A DNA stretch of 64,000 nt from GCA-2718035 sp964435285 (lineage in GTDB: Bacteria > Bacteroidota > Bacteroidia > Flavobacteriales > TMED113), in contig CAYSYA010000001.1 of NCBI GenBank assembly GCA_964435285.1, forward strand, positions 62,001 through 126,000. Direction: 5' to 3'. The notes under the pieces were generated by a model, which saw only the letters and a program-made list of their open reading frames with translations, did not search any database and had not been told where the DNA came from. The position numbers and the translations under genes are program-made. Shown here piece after piece: positions 27,425 through 37,009 of this stretch (position 1 is the stretch's first letter; every line of letters begins with the position of its first letter).

Positions 27425-28138
27425 ATGATTAGACTAAGTGTAAATATAAATAAAGCTGCAACACTAAGGAATGCGAGGGGGGGAAATAATCCCGATCTGA
27501 TTCAATTTGCAAAGGATTGTGAAAAATTTGGTGCAGATGGCATTACTGTACACCCAAGACCTGATGAAAGGCACATTAGAAAAGAGGACGTATTTTTATT
27601 AAAAGAAGCTATAACATCGGAATTAAATATTGAAGGGTATCCTTCTATGGATTTTATAGATATGGTTTTAAGAGTAAAACCTAAACAAGTTACTTTAGTA
27701 CCCGACCCTCCTGATGTATTAACTTCAAATTCAGGTTGGGATACCATTAAAAATTATTCATTTTTGAAAGATATAATTTCTAGAATAAAAGAGCATAAAA
27801 TAAGAACATCAATATTTATAGATCCAATTGAAGACATGATTAAATATGCAAAGAAACTAGGAACAGATAGAATAGAATTATATACTGAAAGTTATGCTAA
27901 TGATTTTCAAAGAAATAAAGAAATTTCAATTAAACCTTTTATCAAGTCAGCAGATTTAGCTCACAATCTTGGATTAGAAATTAATGCTGGTCATGATTTA
28001 AATCTTCAAAATTTAAATTATTTTAAAACAAAAGTTCGAAATCTAAAGGAAGTATCAATAGGTCATGCATTAATTTGTGATGCATTATATTTTGGTTTAG
28101 AAAATACTATTCAAATGTATAAACGAAATTTAAATTGA
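27425..28138 (+). CDS. pdxJ: Pyridoxine 5'-phosphate synthase
   Basis: 237 aa TIM-barrel enzyme that joins 3-amino-2-oxopropyl phosphate and deoxyxylulose phosphate in vitamin B6 synthesis. The ATG at 27425 gives the family start IRLSVNINKAATLRNARGG; an upstream extension through the divergent CBS gene is rejected. Other motifs: GADGITVHPRPDERHI, QVTLVPD, RTSIFIDP, IELYTESYA and EINAGHDLN. The stop codon overlaps the TTG start of the next gene. Confidence 0.96.
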   Translation: MIRLSVNINKAATLRNARGGNNPDLIQFAKDCEKFGADGITVHPRPDERHIRKEDVFLLKEAITSELNIEGYPSMDFIDMVLRVKPKQVTLVPDPPDVLTSNSGWDTIKNYSFLKDIISRIKEHKIRTSIFIDPIEDMIKYAKKLGTDRIELYTESYANDFQRNKEISIKPFIKSADLAHNLGLEINAGHDLNLQNLNYFKTKVRNLKEVSIGHALICDALYFGLENTIQMYKRNLN

Positions 28139-28902
28139 TTTTAAATTCTAAGATATTAGGAGACAGTGATGAGTCATTAATTATATTACATGGTCTATTT
28201 GGTTCATTAGATAATTGGTATAGTATTGCGAAAGAATTATCATTTTCTTTTCAAGTTCATATTATAGACCAACGAAATCATGGAAAGTCCTTTCATGATA
28301 ATAACCATAATTATGACTTAATGAGTAATGATTTATATAATTATATTCAACATCATGAAATAAAAGATCCTATTATTTTAGGTCATTCTATGGGAGGGAA
28401 AACAGCAATGGCTTTTTCTTTTCATCATCCAAATAGTTTAAAAAAACTAATTATAATTGATATAGCTCCAAAAAAATATATTAATAATTATCATTCATTA
28501 ATATCTAATTTGATTAAAATAAATAACGCTAACTTAAATTCTAGAAAAAAAGCTCAATTAAATTTAGAGGACGAAAAGATTGACAACCAAACAATCCAAT
28601 TTTTGTTAAAAAATTTATTTTGGAAGGATGAAAAATTACAATTTCGTTTTAATATTAATGCCATAGAAAATTCTATAGAAGAATTAATGAATTTTAATTA
28701 TTTAGACAATACTTGGAGTGGGGCATGTTTTTTTATAAGAGGCTCAGAATCAAACTATATTTTAGATTCTGATAAAAATCTAATAAAAAAGTATTTTTTA
28801 AATTCTAAATTGTTTACTATTGCTAAAGCAAATCATTGGGTTCATTTTGATCAAAGAGAACAATTTCTAGTTGAGTTAAAAAAAATACTAATAAATAAAT
28901 AA
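28135..28902 (+). CDS. Alpha/beta hydrolase
   Basis: 255 aa, cytoplasmic (no signal peptide). Catalytic serine S85 in GHSMGG, oxyanion region LHGLFGSLDNW (about 19-29), DQRNHGKS, and a C-terminal histidine in KANHWVHFD. It resembles the YbfF-type esterase group common after pdxJ in Flavobacteria. Substrate unknown. It starts with TTG in the overlap TTGA with the pdxJ stop; the family start a few residues before the first strand supports this. Confidence 0.88.
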   Translation: MILNSKILGDSDESLIILHGLFGSLDNWYSIAKELSFSFQVHIIDQRNHGKSFHDNNHNYDLMSNDLYNYIQHHEIKDPIILGHSMGGKTAMAFSFHHPNSLKKLIIIDIAPKKYINNYHSLISNLIKINNANLNSRKKAQLNLEDEKIDNQTIQFLLKNLFWKDEKLQFRFNINAIENSIEELMNFNYLDNTWSGACFFIRGSESNYILDSDKNLIKKYFLNSKLFTIAKANHWVHFDQREQFLVELKKILINK

Positions 28903-28904
28903 AT

Positions 28905-30146
28905 ATGGAATCATCTACATTTTTTCTTAATTCTGAAGCACCAGTTTTAGGAATATTAATTATTATTTTATCATTAATTTTTTATGCTGAAAAAAGCACT
29001 AATAACTTCTTAGTAAAATTTTTCAAATACATTCCTGGTCTTTTGTTATGTTATTTTATTCCTTCAATTTTAAATAGTTTAAACCTTGTGTCCCCGGAAG
29101 TTTCTAAAAATTTATATTATGTTGCTTCTAGGTATTTATTGCCAGCAAGTTTAGTTTTGTTGACTTTAAGTATTGATTTGAAAAGCATAATTAATCTTGG
29201 CCCTAAAGCAATTATAATGTTTTTAACTGGAACAGTTGGTATTTTAATAGGTGGTCCAATAAGTTTAATAATTGTTTCTTACTTTGGAATAGTTCCAATC
29301 AATCCAGAAGACTTATGGAGAGGGTTAACTACAGTTGCTGGGAGTTGGATAGGTGGAGGAGCAAATCAAGCGGCTATGAAAGAAATGTTTAATGTAGATG
29401 ATCAAATATTTAGTTCGATGATTACTGTAGATGTGATTGTCGCGAATGTATGGATGGGCTTTTTACTTTTTGGAGCTGGCATCAATCAACGTGTAGATAA
29501 ATGGCTAAAAGCAGATTCTTCTGCGATAGAAGATTTGAAAAATAAATTAATTAATTATAAAAAGAAAAATCAAAGAATTCCATCTCTTTTAGATTTTATG
29601 ATAATTCTTGCTATTGGATTTGGAATTACTGGTTTTGCACATTTTTGCTCAGACATAATTAGCCCTTTTATTCAAAATAATTTTCCGTATTTAGAAAAAT
29701 TCAGTTTAACTAGTTCATTTTTTTGGTTAATAGTTATTGCGACTACAGGTGGGCTTGTTTTATCTTTTACCAATTTTAGAAAGTATGAAGGAGCTGGGGC
29801 TTCGACGATAGGTAGTGTTTTTTTGTATGTATTAGTTGCTACAATTGGTATGAAAATGGATGCACTAGCAATTCTTGATAATCCTGGTCTGTTTATTTTA
29901 GGATTTATATGGATGTTAATTCATGTTATTTTATTATTATCTATTGCTAAATTAATTAAAGCTCCTTTTTTCTTTGTTGCTGTAGGGAGTCAAGCTAATG
30001 TTGGTGGGGCTGCCTCAGCACCAGTTGTTGCTTCTGCTTTTCATCCATCACTGGCCCCTGTTGGTGTTCTTCTCGCAGTACTAGGTTATGCTCTAGGAAC
30101 TTATGCCGCTTGGTTTTGTGGAATACTAATGCAATATGTAAGTTAA
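28905..30146 (+). CDS. DUF819 family integral membrane protein
   Basis: 413 aa, about ten hydrophobic helices. Conserved motifs: TVAGSWIGGGANQAAMKEMF (about 144-163), LPASLVLLTLSIDLKSI, and GSQANVGGAASAPVVASAFH (about 364-383). The two glycine/alanine-rich, Asn-containing motifs in separate halves suggest an inverted-repeat transporter fold, but no substrate has been assigned to the family that I know of. Its stop codon overlaps that of the convergent nuclease gene by four bases. Confidence 0.88.
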   Translation: MESSTFFLNSEAPVLGILIIILSLIFYAEKSTNNFLVKFFKYIPGLLLCYFIPSILNSLNLVSPEVSKNLYYVASRYLLPASLVLLTLSIDLKSIINLGPKAIIMFLTGTVGILIGGPISLIIVSYFGIVPINPEDLWRGLTTVAGSWIGGGANQAAMKEMFNVDDQIFSSMITVDVIVANVWMGFLLFGAGINQRVDKWLKADSSAIEDLKNKLINYKKKNQRIPSLLDFMIILAIGFGITGFAHFCSDIISPFIQNNFPYLEKFSLTSSFFWLIVIATTGGLVLSFTNFRKYEGAGASTIGSVFLYVLVATIGMKMDALAILDNPGLFILGFIWMLIHVILLLSIAKLIKAPFFFVAVGSQANVGGAASAPVVASAFHPSLAPVGVLLAVLGYALGTYAAWFCGILMQYVS

Positions 30147-32356
30147 TTAATAATTAATGGAATATAGTTACTTTGATTAATTTCTAAAAAGTAAAATCCT
30201 TTCTCATTTATTTCTAATTGATTTAATCCTTTTTCAAGTATTTTATCAGTTATTAATTTTCCCTGAAGATTATATATTTTAATAGTATTTAAATCTTCTT
30301 TTAAGTTTAAATTAAACAATCTGTTAGCAGGGTTAGGAAATAATAAAGAGTTGTCATTATTTTCATCAATTTCTATGTTAAAATTACAATCGAATTGATA
30401 AAAAATATTTTGAGCTTGATTTCCATTTAAATCGAACATCTCAAAGACGTTAACAATAAAACTAGTTGAGTTTACATTAGATAATGCAACAATTACTTTT
30501 GTTGGATCAAACATATCCATTGAGACACTTTGGATGTCTCCTCCACTGACATAGAAGTAAAAATCACTAACAAAATCAGTATCTATTTCTTCATTAAAAA
30601 ATAAGTATATATAGTAATTTTCACCTACTTCATAACATTCATGATTTGCAATGTAGGGAGGGGTAGTATCTGCTCCAGACTCTACATCAGATTCCATACG
30701 TAAATCAACTTTCCAATCATTAAAAGTTGATGAAACAACTCCAGTAATTGTATATACTTCTCCAATTTCTTCGTTATGTTCATATCCATCAGGGGTATTA
30801 TGAATTCCGCAAACTCCAGAACCATCATTTACATTCCAAACACCATACCCATTTGCGTTGGAAACACATTCAACATCGTTCATTTTAATTAGTACTCCCT
30901 CGTATTGTTCTTGAAGAGCTTCACCACTTGAAACTAGAATAGGTTCAGGAATAGGATTATTATTGCTAATTATATATATGTCATCAGGCTGATATATTTC
31001 TGTAGTTCCTGGGCCGTCACATAGAGAACCGTTATCCCAACAGAATTCACTGACTTCACCTACGACAATAACACTATCTCCCATTTGAGGTAAACCTGCA
31101 CTACTATATACATATATTCCTGACCAAGGTTCTGATCCATTTTGGATGTAAAAACTATTTGCAAAAGCTCCCGTTACAATACCTGAAGTATTTACAACTT
31201 CACCTTCGAAAGGAGATGCTTCTACTCCCCCTTGAATTTCACTTATAGGTGTGATAATACCTTCAAAAGGGAAAGGTGGAATGATTTCAGAACCATAAAA
31301 AGTTTGTGAAACTTCATCACAAATTGTTGCGGTTATGGAGTAACAAAACATAGTATTATATGGTTGAGGGGGAATTTGACATTCGTAATCGCCATTTGCA
31401 TTAATATTCATTGATAAAGTATTTGAATTATCCCACCAAGAGTTGCCATAATTCAAATTCATAGAAACAACAGGGCAATTTATTGTGCTAAAAATATTTG
31501 CACTTATAGTAAAAGTAGATCCTCCTTCAATACTTTCGGGGTTTATAGTAACATTTGTAAATTGAATAGGATTAATATTTGGTTCGTTTTCATAGAATAT
31601 ATAATCTGCAAACTCAGGGTAATCAATAAATGGATTTCTATTTCCTTGCCATTTAAAAATTACATCATTTCTTCTTTTTTCAAATGCATCAGGTGGATCT
31701 TGTTCATGCCACTGAAGTAAAGTAGATTTATCTCCTAATTGAGGGTAAGGATAGGTCGTTAAACCATCTACTAAAACTAAATTAGGCTCAGTAATACCTC
31801 CCTCGTACCTTACATCCATATATAAAATAATTCTAGCAATATCTCCCTTAACTTCATCTCTAGGTTCAAATGTATTATTTGTAGAATAACAAGTAGTTTC
31901 AACAGATCCATTGAATACTATTTCTCCTCCCATATCAAAATCTTTTTCTCCCCGAAGAGTATTTATACTACTATCAACAGGTTTTAAATTGTGAACGTCT
32001 GTGTACGCTGGTTCTTCAAAAGGATCTCCGTTATCAAACTCTCCGTGTGATTTAGGCCATACATGTTCTCTATTCCAAAAGTCTGGTTCAAGATTTGATG
32101 AAAAATCAAATTTGTCAATTGAATTACCTGTGTAAACCAAAATAATATTTGAAGGATTGTCAGGGTCTTCATCAGACTCTCGTAAAATATTTTTTGTTGT
32201 TGTGTATGAATATGATGTATGGTTACTAATTAACTCATTGAGCTCAGAACGTAGCTCCTCCCCATATAGACCAAAGCAAGATTGATAATAGTCAACGGTT
32301 TGTGAAAAAATAGTAAAGGGAATTGTTAGTAAAATTGTGTTAATCAGGTTTTTCAT
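30143..32356 (-). CDS. Secreted endonuclease I with OB-fold region and T9SS sorting domain
   Basis: 737 aa extracellular protein. Signal peptide (1-18); endonuclease I (EndA/NucM) domain about 22-250 with catalytic-type residues H98 in NREHVWPKSHG, H122 in DVHNLKP and N132 with LRGEKDFD; a beta-rich region about 260-360; an OB-fold-like region about 365-560 as in other large extracellular nucleases; and a type IX C-terminal sorting domain about 666-737 (LLFPNPANRLFNL). It likely cuts environmental DNA at the cell surface. It is the last gene of a three-gene string with a TonB receptor (3 bp upstream) and a lamin-tail protein. Confidence 0.93.
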   Translation of the reverse strand: MKNLINTILLTIPFTIFSQTVDYYQSCFGLYGEELRSELNELISNHTSYSYTTTKNILRESDEDPDNPSNIILVYTGNSIDKFDFSSNLEPDFWNREHVWPKSHGEFDNGDPFEEPAYTDVHNLKPVDSSINTLRGEKDFDMGGEIVFNGSVETTCYSTNNTFEPRDEVKGDIARIILYMDVRYEGGITEPNLVLVDGLTTYPYPQLGDKSTLLQWHEQDPPDAFEKRRNDVIFKWQGNRNPFIDYPEFADYIFYENEPNINPIQFTNVTINPESIEGGSTFTISANIFSTINCPVVSMNLNYGNSWWDNSNTLSMNINANGDYECQIPPQPYNTMFCYSITATICDEVSQTFYGSEIIPPFPFEGIITPISEIQGGVEASPFEGEVVNTSGIVTGAFANSFYIQNGSEPWSGIYVYSSAGLPQMGDSVIVVGEVSEFCWDNGSLCDGPGTTEIYQPDDIYIISNNNPIPEPILVSSGEALQEQYEGVLIKMNDVECVSNANGYGVWNVNDGSGVCGIHNTPDGYEHNEEIGEVYTITGVVSSTFNDWKVDLRMESDVESGADTTPPYIANHECYEVGENYYIYLFFNEEIDTDFVSDFYFYVSGGDIQSVSMDMFDPTKVIVALSNVNSTSFIVNVFEMFDLNGNQAQNIFYQFDCNFNIEIDENNDNSLLFPNPANRLFNLNLKEDLNTIKIYNLQGKLITDKILEKGLNQLEINEKGFYFLEINQSNYIPLIIN

Positions 32357-32359
32357 AGT

Positions 32360-35170
32360 TTAAAATTTATATTCAATTGATGCAATTATTCTTCGTGGCA
32401 TACCAAAGAAAACGGATGCGGAGGAAGCGTCAGAATTCATTGGAGAGTCTTCAACATAACTTGAATTATTTTGAGCATCACTAATGTAAGTAGTATTAAA
32501 TAAATTTAAAACATTAAGTTTTAAATTGATTGAAGAATCTTTAAAATAAATATTTTGCCCCATATGTAAACTAAATAGAGCATATCCCGGTATTTGCCAA
32601 ACAGTTTTTTCCTCATTTAAAGTAAATGGGTCAAAGTCAGAAAAAAATCTGTCAGAGTAAATACCTTTTAACTTAATATATCCTCTCGTGTTTTTACTTA
32701 GTCTGTAATTATAACTAACACTAGACCCAATTTGAGTTTGTGGAGAGTCACCAACCGATACTCCTCTAGCGTCAAAATAATCACTTTCAATAAGTTGTTG
32801 ATTTAAGTAAAAGTTTACAGTATCTCCTGAATTCCATCTCCAATTTCCAATTGAACTAAGAAATTCATATTTAAATGACTTTGAAATTTTCCAAGCAAAA
32901 TCTAGTTCCAAACCCTGGTGAAGAGCATTAATTCCATTGATATTATAAGATGCTGTTTCACCTCCATCAAGAACAGTAGTCCCAGATTGCGGTTTATTTT
33001 CCCACGCAGTATTATATATATTTAAGTTTAAAGAAAATTTATTTGACTTATAACCATAACCAAATTCAATTGCTTTTACAATTTCATTTTTAGTATTAAA
33101 ATATGTTTCGTTATCATAATTAAATACATTATTAAATCTTGGAGCTTTGGATAGGATTCCAGAATTAATAAAAATATTGTTAGATTCATCAATATTCCAG
33201 TTAGCTCCAGTCTTGAAAGTAAATCCAGGAAATTTCTCCCAATTTGTTTCAGTATACCTTGTTTCTTTAGAATCTGAAGTGTATTCATTACCGTTATATA
33301 TAATTGTGTCATTTATACCAATAGCCTGAGTGAAAATAGTATCAGAAAGAACTAAATCTTGTTTTTTGAAGTAATCAACTCTTTTATATAAGGTTTGCGA
33401 ACCTGTTATATTAATAAAAGCAGAAATATCTTTGTAGTTGTATTCTAATTGACCAAAAGCACCATACCATCTAACTAACCCGTCATTATGATAATACATT
33501 TTATCACCCTCCCTTAAAATTAGATTACTGGAGTTTTCCCCAACTGAATTTTTTGAGCCAGAACCTAATGATCCAGCATAGTAGTCTCCGCCTAACAAGT
33601 CATAGACTTCTCTGTAATGCTCTCCTCTGTATGTTCTTAAATCAATACCAGATGATAAATCAAAATTATTATTTATTTTGTGATTGTATGTAGAAAGTAA
33701 GCCACCCCAATAGTGATTATTTATAGAGGAATATAAAATACTAGTCGATTTTTTTTCCGTTTCACTATATGCTAAATCAATTGCAGGTCCACCTGGATTA
33801 ATAAATGAATTCCAAACGTTTCCATGGTTCACATCATAAATATTTTGAAAGTTAATTTGATTATTTGGTGTATATGTTAGCATTCCACCGTGAAGGCCAG
33901 TTCCTCCTCCATGCCCTGTGGAATAATAAAGAACGTTTGTTAATGAGGAGTTATCATTAATATTCCATAAATGTTGAAAGTTAAAGTTTGGTTTATGATA
34001 ATAATTTTTAAACCTGTTAACATATTGTTTTGTTCCATTAATTGTATCAACAGCCAGCCCATTTTCAAAAATAACTTCGTAATCATTATATGTGCCCCAA
34101 TTTGGATTATATGTTAATCCGTATCCACCCTCCAAAGACAATGTGTCAACACCTTGCTCAGCAGCATATTCTTTGTCATAAACTGCCATTCCAGTCTGGT
34201 ATTTTCGTTGATCATGTTCTTGAGGAGCTCCAAAGGCAGACAAAGAAAATATATGGTTTTCAAATTGTTTTTGCCACTTTAAATAATAGAAAAACCCCAT
34301 TGATGAGGTTTGGTCAATTAAACCATCAGATTTTTTAAAAGATGTGGCAAAATTGAATTTACCAATTTTAAAATCTCTTGTAGTATATGAAAAAGATGTC
34401 CTTAAGGAATTTCCATTACCAATTTCTTGTTTTATTCTTCCTCCTTCTTTAGCATCAACTCCTTTTGTTATTATATTTATAGTCCCACCAACAGATGGTA
34501 AAGCTAATTTCGATGCACCCAATCCTCTTTGAACCTGTATCGTTCGAGTTAAACCATCCAGCCCAAACCAATTTGACCAGTAAACCCAGCCATTTTCCAT
34601 ATCATTCATTGGCACGCCATCAATCATTACAGCAACATTTCTTTGATTAAAACCCCTAATATTTATTCTAACATCTCCATCACCACCCCCGGTTTGTGTT
34701 GCGTATACACCAGGTGTTGAATTTAAGAGCATTGGAATCTCTTGTCCAGCTAATTCTCTCTCAATTTTTTCAAGCTTAACATTACTTAAAGAAACAGGGG
34801 TTTTTCTAAACTCCGCCTGGTCGCTAATTATATCTACAACATTTAATTCTTCAGTTGACATTTTTATTGTGAGTTTGTCACTAGAGCTTAGCTTCAAAGT
34901 TTTTTTATAATCTTTATAGCCAATGTAAGAGACAATAATAGTTATTGTAGAATTGTTTGGACTTAAAAAAAATTGAAATTCTCCAAATGTATTTGCTGTA
35001 GTTCCAGAAATCATTTCACCAGAAACATCATTTATGATAATGTTAGCTAAAGGAAGAGTTTCTGATGAGTTTTTATCAATAACAACACCATCAATTACAA
35101 TTGGCAATTCATTTTGACTAAATAAAAAATGAAAACATAAAAAAAATATTAATACAAAATATTTATTCAT
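32360..35170 (-). CDS. TonB-dependent receptor (nuclease-linked)
   Basis: 936 aa outer-membrane transporter. Signal peptide (1-18), a carboxypeptidase-regulatory-like domain (about 24-110), plug domain (about 125-240, with VRINIRGFNQRNVAVMIDGVP and SKLALPSVGGTINIIT), and a C-terminal barrel ending RRIIASIEYKF. It lacks the SusC-type signature region I would expect for polysaccharide uptake, and no susD lies beside it. Placed between a surface lamin-tail protein and a secreted nuclease, it may import nuclease products such as oligonucleotides, nucleosides or phosphate. Substrate is inferred from context only. Confidence 0.9.
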   Translation of the reverse strand: MNKYFVLIFFLCFHFLFSQNELPIVIDGVVIDKNSSETLPLANIIINDVSGEMISGTTANTFGEFQFFLSPNNSTITIIVSYIGYKDYKKTLKLSSSDKLTIKMSTEELNVVDIISDQAEFRKTPVSLSNVKLEKIERELAGQEIPMLLNSTPGVYATQTGGGDGDVRINIRGFNQRNVAVMIDGVPMNDMENGWVYWSNWFGLDGLTRTIQVQRGLGASKLALPSVGGTINIITKGVDAKEGGRIKQEIGNGNSLRTSFSYTTRDFKIGKFNFATSFKKSDGLIDQTSSMGFFYYLKWQKQFENHIFSLSAFGAPQEHDQRKYQTGMAVYDKEYAAEQGVDTLSLEGGYGLTYNPNWGTYNDYEVIFENGLAVDTINGTKQYVNRFKNYYHKPNFNFQHLWNINDNSSLTNVLYYSTGHGGGTGLHGGMLTYTPNNQINFQNIYDVNHGNVWNSFINPGGPAIDLAYSETEKKSTSILYSSINNHYWGGLLSTYNHKINNNFDLSSGIDLRTYRGEHYREVYDLLGGDYYAGSLGSGSKNSVGENSSNLILREGDKMYYHNDGLVRWYGAFGQLEYNYKDISAFINITGSQTLYKRVDYFKKQDLVLSDTIFTQAIGINDTIIYNGNEYTSDSKETRYTETNWEKFPGFTFKTGANWNIDESNNIFINSGILSKAPRFNNVFNYDNETYFNTKNEIVKAIEFGYGYKSNKFSLNLNIYNTAWENKPQSGTTVLDGGETASYNINGINALHQGLELDFAWKISKSFKYEFLSSIGNWRWNSGDTVNFYLNQQLIESDYFDARGVSVGDSPQTQIGSSVSYNYRLSKNTRGYIKLKGIYSDRFFSDFDPFTLNEEKTVWQIPGYALFSLHMGQNIYFKDSSINLKLNVLNLFNTTYISDAQNNSSYVEDSPMNSDASSASVFFGMPRRIIASIEYKF

Positions 35171-36149
35171 TTCTTAATACAATAGGTCGAGTTTTGGTCC
35201 CATATTTATCAATAATTGAAATAAAGTATAGACCAGATGAATATTTAGAAATATCTATAGTTGCTCTAGAATTATCAGCTTTTTGGCTTAAAATTACTTT
35301 ACCTAACTGATCTATTACTAATAATTCTTTAATAGCATAATCATTTGAAATATAAACTTGTTTTTTCCCATTAGTAGGATTTGGATAAATTTCTAAATTA
35401 TTATTTAATTCATTAAGGTTAGAGGTTATATTACAATCACAGTCATGAAAACCTAGATTCATGAATGAGTTTACGGGTAATGAGTCCCATTCTAAAGTTG
35501 GGTCAAATACAGTTGGGTTCATAGAAACACCTTGAGAAATGAATGGTTTTCTAATTAATGTATGATCTTTTGTCCAATAATTTCCATCTGCATCATTCCA
35601 AGAAGCACCAGGGTCTTCACCAACTTTACCAATTAAGTCAATCACTATACCAGTACCTAATAATTCTAGTGTTATAGCGTCATTTCCATTGAAATACATA
35701 GTAGTTGGAAAGGCAGCAGCTGAATCAGGATCAGTTCCAAAGTAATAAATGGGATTTAAAAATAAATCAACTTTACTTTGCAAATCTGTTTCTTCGTCAT
35801 AAATTGTTACCTCTTCATTTGTAAGTGAATCAATGTAAGTAAAATATCCGTCCCATACAGGTGCTTCATAACCTTCACCGTTAGGATCTTGTTTATCTAA
35901 ACAAACAACAAATGTTTCATATGCATTAATAATTCCAGTTAGTTGAGTAGTGCTTGGTGTTGTCCCCCCATTAGCATACCTGGAAATAGAATAAGACGAC
36001 AAGTCAATGGATTCCGATGTAGGATTATAAATTTCAAGTGCCTTATTATTTGACCACCCTTCAATATATTCCGAGAAGAATAATTGAGAGCATTCTTGAC
36101 CAAATGAATTTGTAAATAAAAAAAGAGCAAAAAGTAAAAGTTTTTTCAT
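35163..36149 (-). CDS. Lamin-tail-domain protein with T9SS sorting domain
   Basis: 328 aa from the ATG at 36149. Signal peptide (LLLFALFLFTNSFGQ), a lamin-tail (LTD) domain starting LFFSEYIEGWSNNKALEIYN (about 23-150), and a C-terminal type IX sorting domain (LEIYPNPTNGKKQVYIS to the end). LTD domains often accompany extracellular nucleases and may bind DNA or the cell surface. The upstream in-frame ATG at 36176 lies inside the putative -7 box, so the later start is chosen. The stop overlaps the TonB receptor start by 8 bp. Confidence 0.88.
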   Translation of the reverse strand: MKKLLLFALFLFTNSFGQECSQLFFSEYIEGWSNNKALEIYNPTSESIDLSSYSISRYANGGTTPSTTQLTGIINAYETFVVCLDKQDPNGEGYEAPVWDGYFTYIDSLTNEEVTIYDEETDLQSKVDLFLNPIYYFGTDPDSAAAFPTTMYFNGNDAITLELLGTGIVIDLIGKVGEDPGASWNDADGNYWTKDHTLIRKPFISQGVSMNPTVFDPTLEWDSLPVNSFMNLGFHDCDCNITSNLNELNNNLEIYPNPTNGKKQVYISNDYAIKELLVIDQLGKVILSQKADNSRATIDISKYSSGLYFISIIDKYGTKTRPIVLRNE

Positions 36150-36173
36150 AATAATATAAATTAGTGATGTGTC

Positions 36174-36181
36174 CAAATATA
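36174..36181 (-). promoter_or_regulatory. Putative -7 box for the lamin-tail/TonB/nuclease string
   Basis: TATATTTG on the minus strand, 24 nt before the ATG at 36149. The -33 triplet at 19-nt spacing is TAG, a poor match to TTG. Confidence 0.45.
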
Positions 36182-36210
36182 CTAAATTGAATGAGTAATA
36201 CTATTAATTT

Positions 36211-36232
36211 TAATTAACATTAATGTTAATTA
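36211..36232. repeat. Perfect 22-bp palindrome before the GT2 gene
   Basis: TAATTAACATTAATGTTAATTA reads the same on both strands over 22 bases. It ends two bases before a TACTTTTG box and covers the -33 region of that promoter, the usual place for an operator. It could serve the divergent lamin-tail promoter too, 30 bp away. Confidence 0.6.
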
Positions 36233-36234
36233 TT

Positions 36235-36242
36235 TACTTTTG
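36235..36242 (+). promoter_or_regulatory. Putative -7 box for the GT2 gene
   Basis: TACTTTTG, 8 nt before the ATG at 36251. No TTG at -33; that place is filled by the 22-bp palindrome. Confidence 0.45.
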
Positions 36243-36250
36243 TAAATGTT

Positions 36251-37009
36251 ATGTCAGATAGTTTAGTAATTATACCTACTTATAATGAGTCACAAAATGT
36301 GACTTTAATGATTGAAAAAATATTTTCTTTGCATTCAAGTTTTCATATTTTAGTAGTTGATGACTCTTCTCCTGATGGAACCTCCCAACTGGTTAAAGAA
36401 CTTCAAAAAAATTTTAGCAACAATTTATTTTTGTTAGAGAGAGAAAAAAAAATAGGACTAGGAGCCGCTTATATTGCTGGTTTTAATTGGGGTTTGAAAA
36501 AAAATTATAATTTTTTTTTCCAAATGGACTGCGATTTTTCTCACGACCCAAAGGATTTAATAAGACTTTATGATGAAGTGGCAAACAATGATTTTGACAT
36601 GGTTGTTGGCTCAAGATATTTAACAGGTGTTAATGTTGTTAACTGGCCAATGAGCAGAGTTTTACTTTCTTATTTTGCTTCAAAATACGTAAGATTTTTT
36701 ACAAGAATGAAAGTTTCAGATTCTACAGCAGGATTTAATGGATATAAAAGAGAAATATTGCAAAACATTGATTTTTCTAAAGTTAAATTTGTTGGCTATG
36801 GTTTTCAAATTGAAATGAAATATCGATCATGGAAAATGAACTATAGTATTAAAGAAATCCCTATTATTTTTAGAGATAGAGAAAAAGGAGATTCAAAAAT
36901 TAGTAATAAAATAATTTGGGAAGGAGTATTTGGAGTCTTTAGATTACTGTTAAGAAATACTTTTTTTCCAAAAGAATTTAAAAGAAAAAATAATGGGAAC
37001 ACTAATTAA
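36251..37009 (+). CDS. Polyprenol-phosphate glycosyltransferase (GT2, DPM1-like)
   Basis: 252 aa soluble or peripheral glycosyltransferase family 2. GT-A motifs: VIIPTYNES (6-14), VVDDSSPDGT (35-44), QMDCDFSHDP (around 94-103) with the metal-binding aspartates, and GSRYLTGVNVVNWP. It matches the dolichol-phosphate mannose synthase type, which loads a sugar on a polyprenyl phosphate at the inner membrane. There is no C-terminal membrane domain. It overlaps the dihydroorotase gene by 17 bp. Confidence 0.9.
   Translation: MSDSLVIIPTYNESQNVTLMIEKIFSLHSSFHILVVDDSSPDGTSQLVKELQKNFSNNLFLLEREKKIGLGAAYIAGFNWGLKKNYNFFFQMDCDFSHDPKDLIRLYDEVANNDFDMVVGSRYLTGVNVVNWPMSRVLLSYFASKYVRFFTRMKVSDSTAGFNGYKREILQNIDFSKVKFVGYGFQIEMKYRSWKMNYSIKEIPIIFRDREKGDSKISNKIIWEGVFGVFRLLLRNTFFPKEFKRKNNGNTN

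Noticed and set aside
30000..36200. Possible recent transfer of the nuclease/TonB cassette
   Set aside because: No mobile element, tRNA junction or repeat borders it, and base composition looks like the neighbours, so context gives no support.
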